Notes under the pieces: model-generated
Database searches by the model: none
The model's input: only the letters and a program-made list of their open reading frames with translations
What the model was told of the DNA's origin: nothing
From: Alphaproteobacteria bacterium
Lineage (GTDB): Bacteria; Pseudomonadota; Alphaproteobacteria; Sphingomonadales; Rhodothalassiaceae
Assembly: GCA_003695555.1 (NCBI GenBank)
Contig: RFIU01000101.1
Span: forward strand, 1-10,258
Direction of reading: 5' to 3'
DNA length: 10,258 nt
Shown: piece after piece, positions 1-6,903 of the stretch
Position numbering within the stretch: position 1 is the stretch's first letter
How the letters are laid out: each line of letters opens with the position of its first letter
Translations under genes and position numbers: made by a program

Positions 1-1
1 A

Positions 2-631
2 CGCCGTGGCGAAATCCACCTTGAGCCATGGGAAGGCTGGGGGGAAAAGTCGGTCGCCAATCTTTTTGCCGCTATCGAACGGCGGCGCAAGGTCGCGCTT
101 CACCGCTTTCTCTATGCGCTCGGCATCCGACATGTCGGTTCCGTGACGGCGAAGCTGCTGGCCCGCCATTACCACACGATCGACGCTCTTCTTTCCCTGG
201 TTGAGGGGGATCCCGACCATGCCCGCCAAGAGCTCGAACATATTGAGGGGATCGGTCCGAAGGCGGCGCGCGCGATTGTCGATTTCTTCCGCGAGGAGCA
301 CAATCGCGAAATCGTCCACGACCTGCTCGCACAGGTGACCGTGCTGCCCGAAGAGGATACCGGGGCGCAGGGGCCTCTCGCCGGCAGGACGGTCGTCTTC
401 ACCGGCACGCTCGAGCACATGACCCGTGCAGAAGCCAAGGCGATCGCCGAGCGGTTGGGCGCGAAGGTCGCGGGGTCGGTCTCGAAGAAGACCGATTTCG
501 TCGTTGCCGGACCGGGTGCCGGTCACAAATTGGCGGACGCGCGACGCTTCGGGGTCGAGATCCTCGACGAACAGGCTTGGCTCGACCTTCTGCGAAGGGC
601 GGGTGTCGATCTCGCTTCCGCATCGGGATGA
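2..631 (+). CDS. ligA: NAD-dependent DNA ligase LigA, C-terminal part (5' end outside window)
   Basis: The family seals single-strand nicks in DNA using NAD+ during replication and repair. Only the last 209 residues are present; the frame is open from the first base. Visible in order: the EGWGEKSVANL segment (residues 11-21) just ahead of the helix-hairpin-helix region, then FLYALGIRHVG (about 34-44), the second hairpin EHIEGIGPKAARAIV (about 79-93), and a BRCT domain (about 124-198) with GRTVVFTGTL, a lysine pair before TDFVVAG, and a W near the end. This is the normal domain order and C-terminal boundary for LigA. The catalytic lysine domain, OB fold and zinc-finger cysteines lie upstream and cannot be checked. 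The gene ends with TGA, followed by a long non-coding stretch, so it looks like the last gene of its transcription unit. The assignment is secure; the unseen part could still carry changes. Confidence 0.95.
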   Translation, partial: RRGEIHLEPWEGWGEKSVANLFAAIERRRKVALHRFLYALGIRHVGSVTAKLLARHYHTIDALLSLVEGDPDHARQELEHIEGIGPKAARAIVDFFREEHNREIVHDLLAQVTVLPEEDTGAQGPLAGRTVVFTGTLEHMTRAEAKAIAERLGAKVAGSVSKKTDFVVAGPGAGHKLADARRFGVEILDEQAWLDLLRRAGVDLASASG

Positions 632-725
632 ATGCTTGCTGGTGACACAGGCTCGCCATCGCCTGCCGCCACCCCCCTTGGATCATTGTCGGCGACCTTC
701 CGTCGTGACTGCTGTCGTCGCCACT

Positions 726-737
726 CGGTCATGACCG
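726..737. promoter_or_regulatory. 12-bp perfect palindrome, possible operator
   Basis: CGGTCATGACCG reads the same on both strands. The half-site TGACC recurs nearby at 751-755 and 785-789, and GACC-TAAT-GGTC (752-763) is another small inverted repeat. Such spacing is compatible with a dimeric regulator's binding site, but 12-bp palindromes also occur by chance and no regulator gene is beside it. No function is assigned. Confidence 0.25.
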
Positions 738-819
738 TTTCCGCTCGGCCTGACCTAATGGTCGCCAGCCATTTCATTATTCCATGACCGCTTATTGGCG
801 GTATCGCGCCGCAAGCGCC

Positions 820-865
820 GACCGCGAAGGCGGGGTGGTGGCGCCCGGGTTCCCGCCTTCCGGTC
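820..865. other. Strong 14-bp hairpin with one bulged base
   Basis: The left arm is GACCG (820-824), a bulged C (825), then GAAGGCGGG (826-834). The right arm is CCCGCCTTC (852-860) then CGGTC (861-865). All 14 pairs are Watson-Crick, and the loop is 17 nt (835-851). There is no T run on either side, so it is not a standard intrinsic terminator. It could instead mark the 3' end of the ligA transcript, protect an RNA end, be part of a structured leader for the gene at 1027, or be one copy of a dispersed palindromic repeat. The pairing is directly visible; the role is open. Confidence 0.55.
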
Positions 866-912
866 CGATTCGCGGATTTCCGTTACGTCAATGAAAGCAT
901 AGCGGCAACAGC

Positions 913-939
913 CCAGACATGCGTTTTATGCATGGCTGG
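913..939. promoter_or_regulatory. Imperfect 10-bp inverted repeat upstream of the 65-residue gene
   Basis: The arms CCAGACATGC (913-922) and GCATGGCTGG (930-939) pair at 9 of 10 positions (mismatch A917/G935) around the AT-rich 7-nt loop GTTTTAT. It lies 87 nt before the chosen ATG at 1027. It could be a DNA operator (two half-sites about 17 bp centre to centre) or an RNA hairpin in the leader. The symmetry is visible; function is inferred only from position. Confidence 0.4.
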
Positions 940-951
940 TGCGAGCCCGTC

Positions 952-1023
952 GAGACTACTCAATCCGTCTCAAAGGGTTATCTGAAAGGACGCCAAGACG
1001 GTGAGACGCGAAGCGAGGAGACG
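952..1023 (+). promoter_or_regulatory. Possible switching leader that can mask the ribosome binding site
   Basis: The element CCGTCTCA (965-972) has several mutually exclusive complements in the same leader: GAGAC (952-956, 5 bp), AGACGG (996-1001, 6 bp), TGAGACG (1002-1008, 7 bp) and GAGACG (1018-1023, 6 bp). The last overlaps the AGGAG ribosome binding site (1016-1020) of the gene starting at 1027. Pairing to 1018-1023 would block initiation, and pairing to 952-1008 would free it. This is a hand-found pattern of short stems in GC-rich DNA and does not match a riboswitch class I can name. Confidence 0.3.
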
Positions 1024-1026
1024 ATC

Positions 1027-1224
1027 ATGTTCGCAAACTGGAAGGAAAATCTGCGGCTGGCGGTCGAGGGACTGTTCGGTCGTCGCTATGGCTATTTCGA
1101 TCTGATGCGCGACCACGGCGTTCTGCCGGGTGACGAGCAGGTGGCCGAGATTATCGCGCTTGCGGTCGCCCCGCGTCCGCTTGTTGCCGAGGCTCCGCGT
1201 CGGGATCTTCCGCGCGCCGCCTGA
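1027..1224 (+). CDS. Small uncharacterised protein (65 aa)
   Basis: I do not recognise this protein. The ATG at 1027 is chosen because AGGAG (1016-1020) sits 6 nt upstream; an in-frame ATG at 919 has no ribosome binding site and would start inside an inverted repeat. The protein has no signal peptide or membrane segment. It begins with an amphipathic-looking stretch (NWKENLRLAVEGLFG), followed by an aromatic and basic patch RRYGYFDLM (residues 19-27), a probable helix DEQVAEIIALAVA (36-48), and a proline/arginine/alanine-rich tail. It ends 20 nt before the convergent end of prmA. The upstream region is unusually long and rich in inverted repeats for such a short gene, which suggests regulated expression. 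Length and lack of family recognition keep confidence moderate, though the ribosome binding site and a plausible composition favour a real gene. Confidence 0.6.
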   Translation: MFANWKENLRLAVEGLFGRRYGYFDLMRDHGVLPGDEQVAEIIALAVAPRPLVAEAPRRDLPRAA

Positions 1225-1244
1225 CGGGTCGGCAACCATGTGAT

Positions 1245-2312
1245 TCAGCTTGTCCGTGCCGGGGCAATGGCCGGCAGTCGGCGGTGTCCGCAGATGCCGG
1301 CCGGGCGCTGCAGCAGCAGGCACGCCCATCCCGCAATGATGAGGGTGCGCTCCAACACCAGACCGCGGGCGCGGTAATGGGCGATCACGCCCGGCATCTG
1401 CCGGGCGAGCAGGCCCGAGAGCAGCAGCCGTCCGCCCTCGGCCAGCGGTCGCACTAGCTCGCCCGCCATCGCGATCAGCGGGCCGCGCAGGATATTGGCG
1501 ATCACCAGATCATAGGGGGCGCCTTCCCGGATCGAGCGATGGCCGGTACCGGCCGCGACCAGCGGCAGAATACCCGGCCCTATGCCCTTGGCGGCGGCCA
1601 GCCTTGGGACGGCATTGGTCTTCATGTGTGCGGTCACAACCCGGCGGGCAGCCGGGTCGATATCACCGGCGATCACCGGAACGCGCCACAGCCGCGTCGC
1701 TGCCAGCGCCAGAATGCCCGAGCCGGTGCCGACCTCGAGAATGCGCTTTGGGCGCATCCGCTGACCGGCGCGCGCCATCGCCTCCAGCAGCGCCAGACAG
1801 CCGAGCGTCGTGCCGTGATGACCGGTGCCGAAGGCCTCTCCCGCCTCGATCTCGAGATCAAGGCCATAGCCGCGCCGGCGCGAGCGGTCATGGCTGCCGT
1901 GAATGAACAGGCGGCCGACGGCGATCGGCGGCAGCGCCTTCTGACTTTCCGCGACCCAATCGCGCGGGGCCAGTCGCTGCGGCGGTTCGTCGTGAATTTC
2001 AATTTCCTTGCCACTGGCAGCGGCGGAGCGGCCGCCCGCCATCGCGGTCCGGATGAGGCGGTCGCGCTCGGCGGTATTCGGTGCTTCATTGCCGGCGAGC
2101 AGAATCTCGACCGTTGCTCGCTCGTCGCCTGCCGGGTCCTGCGGCAGACCGGTGATGCTGCCGGCAAGCCAGCGGCAGGTGCTCACGTCGCCCTCGCCGC
2201 TTTCCCAAGCCGCTTCCAGACGTTCGAGGAATTCCGCCGCGCCCATGGCCGAAGTCCGCAGGCGCCACAGCCACAAGGGCGACGGATCCGTTTCCCGTTC
2301 GCTTCCGGTCAT
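1245..2312 (-). CDS. prmA: Ribosomal protein L11 methyltransferase PrmA
   Basis: PrmA is a cytoplasmic SAM-dependent enzyme that methylates lysines and the N-terminus of ribosomal protein L11. The 355-residue product carries the PrmA signature GEAFGTGHHGTT (158-169), the SAM-binding motif EVGTGSGILALAA (193-205), an acidic pair in GDIDPAA (216-222), and the catalytic-loop type motif ANILRGPL (272-279). The N-terminal part (about 1-120) is the divergent L11-recognition domain expected for alphaproteobacterial PrmA. The C-terminus runs about 18 residues past the last strand (AGWACLLLQRP), ending in a basic tail that may be lineage-specific. The start ATG (2312-2310) overlaps the uvrD stop as ATGA, so translation is probably coupled to uvrD and both are expected on one transcript. 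There is no obvious terminator in the 20-nt gap to the convergent small gene. Confidence 0.93.
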   Translation of the reverse strand: MTGSERETDPSPLWLWRLRTSAMGAAEFLERLEAAWESGEGDVSTCRWLAGSITGLPQDPAGDERATVEILLAGNEAPNTAERDRLIRTAMAGGRSAAASGKEIEIHDEPPQRLAPRDWVAESQKALPPIAVGRLFIHGSHDRSRRRGYGLDLEIEAGEAFGTGHHGTTLGCLALLEAMARAGQRMRPKRILEVGTGSGILALAATRLWRVPVIAGDIDPAARRVVTAHMKTNAVPRLAAAKGIGPGILPLVAAGTGHRSIREGAPYDLVIANILRGPLIAMAGELVRPLAEGGRLLLSGLLARQMPGVIAHYRARGLVLERTLIIAGWACLLLQRPAGICGHRRLPAIAPARTS

Positions 2313-4642
2313 GGCTTCTCGGCCGGCTCCACGAAGCTTGCCATCACATGCTTGTCGCCCGAGGTTTCGAAATGGACGACGAGCTTGGCGCCCTCGGCCA
2401 TGCGCACCTCGCCATAACCGAATTTCTGATGAAAGACCCGCATGCCGGGGGCAAAGCTAACCGCCGATGCCCCATCATCGCGGCTTTCGCTGCGACGCCT
2501 GCGATAGTCCGCCGCCTGTCGGGCAAGGCGGCGCTGACGTTCCGCGCGCGCCCAGCCGGGGCCACGGGAAAGCTCGACATCATAGCCCTGATAGGCGAAG
2601 CCGGCCGAGGCGCGCGCGGACCCGTCCGCAATCTGTCGGTGGGACATCCCACCGGCCCGCCCACCGGCCATGCCGGGCAGTCCCTCGACCTCGGTATGCG
2701 CGGGATCGATCTCGTCGAGGAAGCGTGAAGGGATCAGATTCTGCCATTGCCCATGGATCAGGCGATTGGCGGCATGCAGAATGATCGCCCGGCGGCGTGC
2801 GCGGGTCAGTCCGACATGTGCCAGCCGGCGTTCCTCTTCGAGCGCCTTCACCCCGCCCTCGTCGAGCGAACGTTGGTTGGGAAACACCCCTTCCTCCCAG
2901 CCGGGCAGGAAGACGGTATCGAATTCCAGCCCCTTCGCGGCGTGAAGGGTCATCAGCGAGAGCTTCTCCTCATCAGGCGAGGTTTCGTTTTCCATCACCA
3001 GCGAGATATGCTCCAGAAAGCCGGCGAGATTCTCGAATTCCTCCATCGCCCGGACGAGTTCGGCGAGATTTTCCAGCCGTCCCGGCGCATCCGGTCCCTT
3101 GGCCTGCTGCCACATCGCGACATAGCCGGATTCTTCGAGCACGACCTGCGCCAGGGCCGTGTGATCGAGGCGCTGCGCCTCTTCGCGCCAGCGCAGGAAA
3201 TCCTCGACGAGGCGCGAAAGCGCGCGACGCGTCTGCGGGCGCAGCTCGTCGCTTGCCGACAGCTCGGCGGCGGCCTTCAGCAACGGGGCGCGGGTCGCGC
3301 GGGCATGGCGTTGAAGCTTCTGGACGGTGGCGCTGCCGATCCCGCGCTTCGGGACATTGACGATCCGCTCGAAGGCGAGATCGTCGCTCGGATTGTGGAT
3401 CAGGCGCAGATAGGCGAGCGCGTCACGGATCTCCTGACGCTCGTAGAAGCGGGGACCGCCGACGACGCGATAGGGCAGGCCGATCTGGATCAGCCGTTCC
3501 TCGAACTGCCGGGTCTGAAAGCCGGCGCGCACCAGAATCGCGATATCGTCGAGCGGCAGGCCGGCACGGCGGTATTCCTCGACGAGATCGCAGACGATGC
3601 GCGCTTCCTCCTCGCCGTCCCAGGCAGCGATGATACGGACCTTCTCTCCCTCGCCGGCCTCGGTCCACAGCGTCTTGCCGAGCCGGCCTTGGTTTGCTGC
3701 GATCAGCGACGAGGCGGCGCCGAGAATGTGTCCGGTCGAACGATAATTGCGTTCCAGCCGAATGACGCGCGCCCCCGGATAGTCCTTCTCGAAGCGCAGG
3801 ATGTTGCCGACCTCGGCCCCGCGCCAGCCGTAGATCGACTGATCGTCGTCGCCGACGCAGCAGATGTTGCGGTGGCCGGCGGCAAGCAGACGCAGCCAAA
3901 GATACTGCGCGACATTGGTGTCCTGGTACTCGTCCACGAGCAGATGGCGATAGCGCTCCTGATAGGCGGCCCGCACGTCGTCATGCTTCTGCCAGATGCG
4001 GATCATGTGGACGATCAGCGAGCCGAAGTCGCAGGCATCGAGCATGCGCAGGCGTTCTTCATAGAGGCTGTAGAGCGCCGCGCCGCGTCCTTGCGCGAAG
4101 CTTTCCGATTCTTCCACCGGCACTTCGTCGGGCGAGAGGGCGCGGTTCTTCCAGCGGTCGATCAGATGGGCGAGATGGCGCGGCGTCCAGCGCTTGGCGT
4201 CGATGTTCTCGGCTTCCAGGATCTGCTTGATCAGTCGGATCTGATCGTCGGTGTCGAGAATCGTGAAGCCCGAGGTCAGGCCGACGAGCTCGGCATGGCG
4301 GCGCAGCCAGCGGGCCGAGATCGCGTGAAAGGTGCCGAGCGCCATTCCGGCGACCGGCCGGCGGATCAGGCGTTCGACACGCTCGCCCATCTCGGATGCC
4401 GCCCGGTTGGTGAAGGTGACGGCGAGGATCTGGTGCGGCCCGGCCCGGCCGCTGGCCAGCAGATGGGCGATCCGGCAGGTCAGCACCCGGGTCTTGCCGG
4501 TGCCGGCGCCGGCGAGCACGAGAAGCGGCCCGTCGAGCGTCTCCACCGCTTCGCGCTGTTCGGGGTTGAGCCCGGCGAGCCATGGTGGATCGTCGTCAGA
4601 AAAGGGGATGGGCGGCAGAGAGGTTTCGAACGGTTTCGACAT
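2309..4642 (-). CDS. uvrD: ATP-dependent 3'-5' DNA helicase UvrD/PcrA
   Basis: This is a superfamily 1A helicase that unwinds DNA in nucleotide-excision and mismatch repair and strips proteins from DNA. The 777-residue product is full length for the family. Visible motifs: Q motif LNPEQREAV (25-33), Walker A GAGTGKT (45-51), motif Ia TFTNRAASEM (76-85), Walker B DEYQDT (237-242), motif III QSIYGWRGA (268-276), motif IV ERNYRST (297-303), motif V TLHAAKGLEFD (565-575) and motif VI EEERRLAHVGLTRARR (602-617). The C-terminal GMRVFHQKFGYGEV (733-746) is the Tudor-like fold of PcrA/UvrD, joined by a basic, low-complexity linker (about 690-722). The start is ATG at 4642-4640. The perfect AGGAGG (4649-4644) is only 1 nt from it, closer than usual, but no better start codon lies nearby and the Q motif fixes the N-terminal region. 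It is first in an operon with prmA. Confidence 0.96.
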   Translation of the reverse strand: MSKPFETSLPPIPFSDDDPPWLAGLNPEQREAVETLDGPLLVLAGAGTGKTRVLTCRIAHLLASGRAGPHQILAVTFTNRAASEMGERVERLIRRPVAGMALGTFHAISARWLRRHAELVGLTSGFTILDTDDQIRLIKQILEAENIDAKRWTPRHLAHLIDRWKNRALSPDEVPVEESESFAQGRGAALYSLYEERLRMLDACDFGSLIVHMIRIWQKHDDVRAAYQERYRHLLVDEYQDTNVAQYLWLRLLAAGHRNICCVGDDDQSIYGWRGAEVGNILRFEKDYPGARVIRLERNYRSTGHILGAASSLIAANQGRLGKTLWTEAGEGEKVRIIAAWDGEEEARIVCDLVEEYRRAGLPLDDIAILVRAGFQTRQFEERLIQIGLPYRVVGGPRFYERQEIRDALAYLRLIHNPSDDLAFERIVNVPKRGIGSATVQKLQRHARATRAPLLKAAAELSASDELRPQTRRALSRLVEDFLRWREEAQRLDHTALAQVVLEESGYVAMWQQAKGPDAPGRLENLAELVRAMEEFENLAGFLEHISLVMENETSPDEEKLSLMTLHAAKGLEFDTVFLPGWEEGVFPNQRSLDEGGVKALEEERRLAHVGLTRARRRAIILHAANRLIHGQWQNLIPSRFLDEIDPAHTEVEGLPGMAGGRAGGMSHRQIADGSARASAGFAYQGYDVELSRGPGWARAERQRRLARQAADYRRRRSESRDDGASAVSFAPGMRVFHQKFGYGEVRMAEGAKLVVHFETSGDKHVMASFVEPAEKP

Positions 4643-4808
4643 GCCTCCTACCTAGTCCAGCCACCGCTCCTTCGCCAGAGGAATTCCGTCACTGCGCCTG
4701 CTAGGTCGGCTTTTTCGCCGTCGGCCGGGACTTGCGCTGCTCACCCCAGCGCGCTAGTCAAAAAGCACATCTCCTGTCCGCAGATCACTTTCCTTGCATT
4801 TGGCCGAT

Positions 4809-4824
4809 TCCGGCTCCTGCCGGA
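4809..4824 (+). other. Small perfect hairpin in the CLC gene leader
   Basis: TCCGGC (4809-4814), loop TCCT, GCCGGA (4819-4824) gives a 6-bp perfect stem 60 nt before the CLC start codon. It is not followed by a T run, and the surrounding sequence does not fit the fluoride riboswitch, which often precedes fluoride-exporting CLC genes. The symmetry is real, but the role is unknown and may be nil. Confidence 0.3.
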
Positions 4825-4884
4825 GGGCGGGAGATCCGCTTCTTAAAGATCTTGAACCGCATACGGCACTGGAGGCTGTCTTCA

Positions 4885-6681
4885 ATGGTCGGCTTGAGAC
4901 CAAGACTGCGGGAACGCACCGTCTCGTTGCGGATGCTCAGCCTCTTCGCACTGGTCCTCGGCATCCTGACCGGCATCGCCGCCGCCGGTCTGCGCGGGCT
5001 GATTGCGCTCTTCCACAATCTTTTCTTCGCCGGTCGCCTGTCCTTCGCCTATGACGCCAATCAGTTCACGCCGCCGGCACCATGGGGCGCGTGGATCATT
5101 CTGGCGCCGGTGATCGGCGGTCTTGTCGTCGTCTTCCTGGTACGTCGTTATGCGCCCGAGGCGAAGGGGCACGGCGTTCCGGAAGTGATGGATGCCATCT
5201 ACTACAAGCGCGGGCGGATAAGGCCGATCGTCGTGCTGATCAAGTCGCTGGCCTCGGCGCTTTCCATCGGCAGCGGCGCATCCGTCGGGCGTGAAGGGCC
5301 GATCATTCAGATCGGCAGTGCGATCGGCTCGGTCTTCGGGCAGTGGCTGCGCCTGTCCACCTGGCAGGTAATCACGCTGGTTGCCGCCGGCGCCGGGGCA
5401 GGGATCGCGGCGACCTTCAACACGCCGCTCGGTGGGGTGATGTTCGCGGTCGAGCTGATGCTGCCCGAGATCAGCGCCCGCACCTTTCTGCCCGTCGTTC
5501 TGGCCACCGGGACGGCCACCTATGTCGGGCGCATGCTGTTCGGCATCGCACCCGCCTTCACCGTGCCGGCGGCGGATCTCGCGGATATCGTACTGCCGAC
5601 CAATCTGTGGCTGCTGCCGGTCTATGTCGTTCTCGGCATTCTGTGCGGTCTGGCCGCCTTCGCCTTCGTCCGGCTGCTGCACGGGCTTGAGGATCTGCTC
5701 GAAGGTCGCATCCGCAATGCCTATCTGCGCGCCATTGTCGGGCTCGGTAGCATCGGCGTGATGATGTGGCTGCTGATGGAAACGACCGGCCACTATCATG
5801 TTGACGGCGTCGGCTACGGGACGATTCAGGCGATCCTGCTTGGCCGCCTTGATGGTGTGGGGCTGCTCTTCCTGCTATTCGTGGCGAAGCTGCTGGCCAC
5901 GACCTTGAGCCTGGCTTCCGGAGCCTCTGGGGGCGTATTCGCGCCGTCGCTCTTTCTCGGCGCGGCGCTCGGCGGGGCCTTCGGCAGTCTTCTCGACACG
6001 TTCGCGCCCGGCTTCGGCTTCACCGCCGCGCAGTTCGCGATCATCGGCATGGCAGCGGTGGTCGGCGGCGGTACCGGCGCTGCGATGACCGCGATCCTGA
6101 TGATGTTCGAAATGACGACCGACTATTCGGTGATCCTGCCGGCGATCATCGCAGTCGCCTGCGCGATCGGCACGCGTCGTGCGCTGATCGGCGAGAACAT
6201 CTATACCTTCAAGCTGATGCGGCGCGGCCACCACATTCCGAAGGACCGTCACTCGAACATGTTCCTGGTTCGGCATGTGCGCGAAGTCATGTGCCCGATC
6301 GCCGGCAGCATCCAGGTCCATGGCGGGTTCGAGGATCCTCAAGTCACGCTCGAACCGGAAGGGCCGATGGGCGAGGAAGGCTATCTTCTGTTGCTGCGCG
6401 GCCGTCATGTCTCAGGTGTGATGGAGGCGCGCGAATACCGGCACTGGCTGGTGCTGCGCGAGGAAGGCGTTCACGAGCCGCCACCGGTCATCCGACATTT
6501 TCTCCTCGTCCGGGAAGGTGCCCTGCTCGTTGATGTTCTGCGCCGCATGAGCCGCCACGGCATCACCCATGCGCTGGTCGTGGCCCGCGATCATCGGGTG
6601 CCGCATGCCGGCGATGTCCGCGGCGTGATCAGCGAGCACGAGGTCGCCCAGCAGGTGCTGGAACAGTTCCGCGACTCCTGA
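4885..6681 (+). CDS. CLC family chloride channel/transporter with C-terminal CBS-like region
   Basis: An integral inner-membrane protein of the voltage-gated chloride channel family (598 aa from this start). The ATG at 4885 is preferred because GGAGG (4871-4875) lies 9 nt upstream and the membrane part begins soon after. An in-frame ATG at 4732 would add 51 non-membrane residues. CLC anion-pathway motifs are all found: KGHGVPE (94-100) in place of the classical GSGIP, GREGP with the gating glutamate E137, FNTPLGG (178-184), SGGVFAPSLFLG (348-359), and a tyrosine at 440 matching the pore tyrosine of E. coli ClC-ec1. By hand alignment the internal proton glutamate (E203 of ClC-ec1) is leucine 191, as in many channel-type members. 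Residues after about 450 are cytoplasmic and resemble a CBS pair, the second clearer (about 538-595) and the first divergent. The gene is divergent from uvrD. Substrate and transport mode are not proven. Confidence 0.93.
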   Translation: MVGLRPRLRERTVSLRMLSLFALVLGILTGIAAAGLRGLIALFHNLFFAGRLSFAYDANQFTPPAPWGAWIILAPVIGGLVVVFLVRRYAPEAKGHGVPEVMDAIYYKRGRIRPIVVLIKSLASALSIGSGASVGREGPIIQIGSAIGSVFGQWLRLSTWQVITLVAAGAGAGIAATFNTPLGGVMFAVELMLPEISARTFLPVVLATGTATYVGRMLFGIAPAFTVPAADLADIVLPTNLWLLPVYVVLGILCGLAAFAFVRLLHGLEDLLEGRIRNAYLRAIVGLGSIGVMMWLLMETTGHYHVDGVGYGTIQAILLGRLDGVGLLFLLFVAKLLATTLSLASGASGGVFAPSLFLGAALGGAFGSLLDTFAPGFGFTAAQFAIIGMAAVVGGGTGAAMTAILMMFEMTTDYSVILPAIIAVACAIGTRRALIGENIYTFKLMRRGHHIPKDRHSNMFLVRHVREVMCPIAGSIQVHGGFEDPQVTLEPEGPMGEEGYLLLLRGRHVSGVMEAREYRHWLVLREEGVHEPPPVIRHFLLVREGALLVDVLRRMSRHGITHALVVARDHRVPHAGDVRGVISEHEVAQQVLEQFRDS

Positions 6682-6777
6682 ATGCGGACCACTTCTGGGC
6701 GATCGCCAAGAGATGGCCGCGCTGCGGGCGGACAGTTCCCGTGCAGCAAAGGGAATGCGCGCAAAAAGGGCGTCAAT

Positions 6778-6903
6778 CCATCACTACATACTTTATCGTG
6801 TGTTTTACATGGAAAAACTCGGCGCCTTCATGGCCAGCTTCAATCCATTCATCTAATTGTCTGGATTTTAAGTCTTTCTTTACAATGCCATGATGTAGTA
6901 TGG
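6778..6903. repeat. AT-rich island bounded by imperfect inverted repeats (MITE-like?)
   Basis: The ends CCATCACTACAT (6778-6789) and ATGTAGTATGG (6893-6903) are inverted repeats: 11 pairs with one extra base (C6782) on the left. They enclose the segment whose base composition breaks sharply from its surroundings. The 5 bases outside are TCAAT (6773-6777) and TAAAT (6904-6908), 4 of 5 alike, which might be a decayed target duplication. A small inner inverted repeat, AATCCA/TGGATT, lies at 6842-6847 and 6862-6867. It has the layout of a tiny non-autonomous transposable element, but a single copy cannot prove it. Confidence 0.35.
6857..6886 (+). promoter_or_regulatory. Candidate sigma-70-like promoter for the DUF2336-kinase pair
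   Basis: TTGTCT (6857-6862), an 18-nt spacer and TACAAT (6881-6886) resemble a housekeeping promoter and face the DUF2336 gene, giving a leader of about 160 nt. The match lies in an AT-rich stretch, where such matches arise easily by chance. Confidence 0.25.

Larger units (their letters stand above)
632..1026. other. Gene-free region rich in inverted repeats, between ligA and the 65-residue gene
   Basis: About 395 bases with no convincing coding sequence. An in-frame extension of the downstream gene back to an ATG at 919 exists but has no ribosome binding site and begins inside an inverted repeat. The stretch holds a perfect 12-bp palindrome (726-737), a short hairpin ACCGC/GCGGT with loop TTATTG (787-802), a strong hairpin (820-865), a second long inverted repeat (913-939), and a set of mutually exclusive short pairings (952-1023) ending at the ribosome binding site. 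No clear -35/-10 pair and no hairpin followed by a T tract was found, so where ligA transcription stops and where the small gene's transcript starts are unknown. Confidence 0.6.

Noticed and set aside
919..1026. N-terminal extension of the small gene to the ATG at 919
   Set aside because: No ribosome binding site, starts inside an inverted repeat, and the extension is unlike the rest of the protein.
1539..2417. A 292-codon open frame on the + strand opposite prmA
   Set aside because: Antisense to conserved PrmA motifs; composition is Arg/Ala/Gly-rich with no family pattern.
4707..4720. CGGC-TTTTTC-GCCG hairpin between uvrD and the CLC gene
   Set aside because: Only 4 bp of stem, with the T run inside the loop rather than after it; not a terminator.
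2747..4846. A 699-codon open frame on the + strand opposite uvrD
   Set aside because: It is the antisense shadow of a complete, motif-rich helicase in GC-rich DNA. It has no recognisable domain, and such long shadows are expected at this base composition.
4740..4884. Fluoride riboswitch upstream of the CLC gene
   Set aside because: The conserved fluoride aptamer elements are not found, and the protein has GREGP rather than the pattern of fluoride-type CLCs.
4882..5799. A 305-codon minus-strand frame opposite the CLC gene
   Set aside because: Rich in Asp/Gln/Arg/Gly, as expected from reading membrane-protein codons in antisense; no domain visible.
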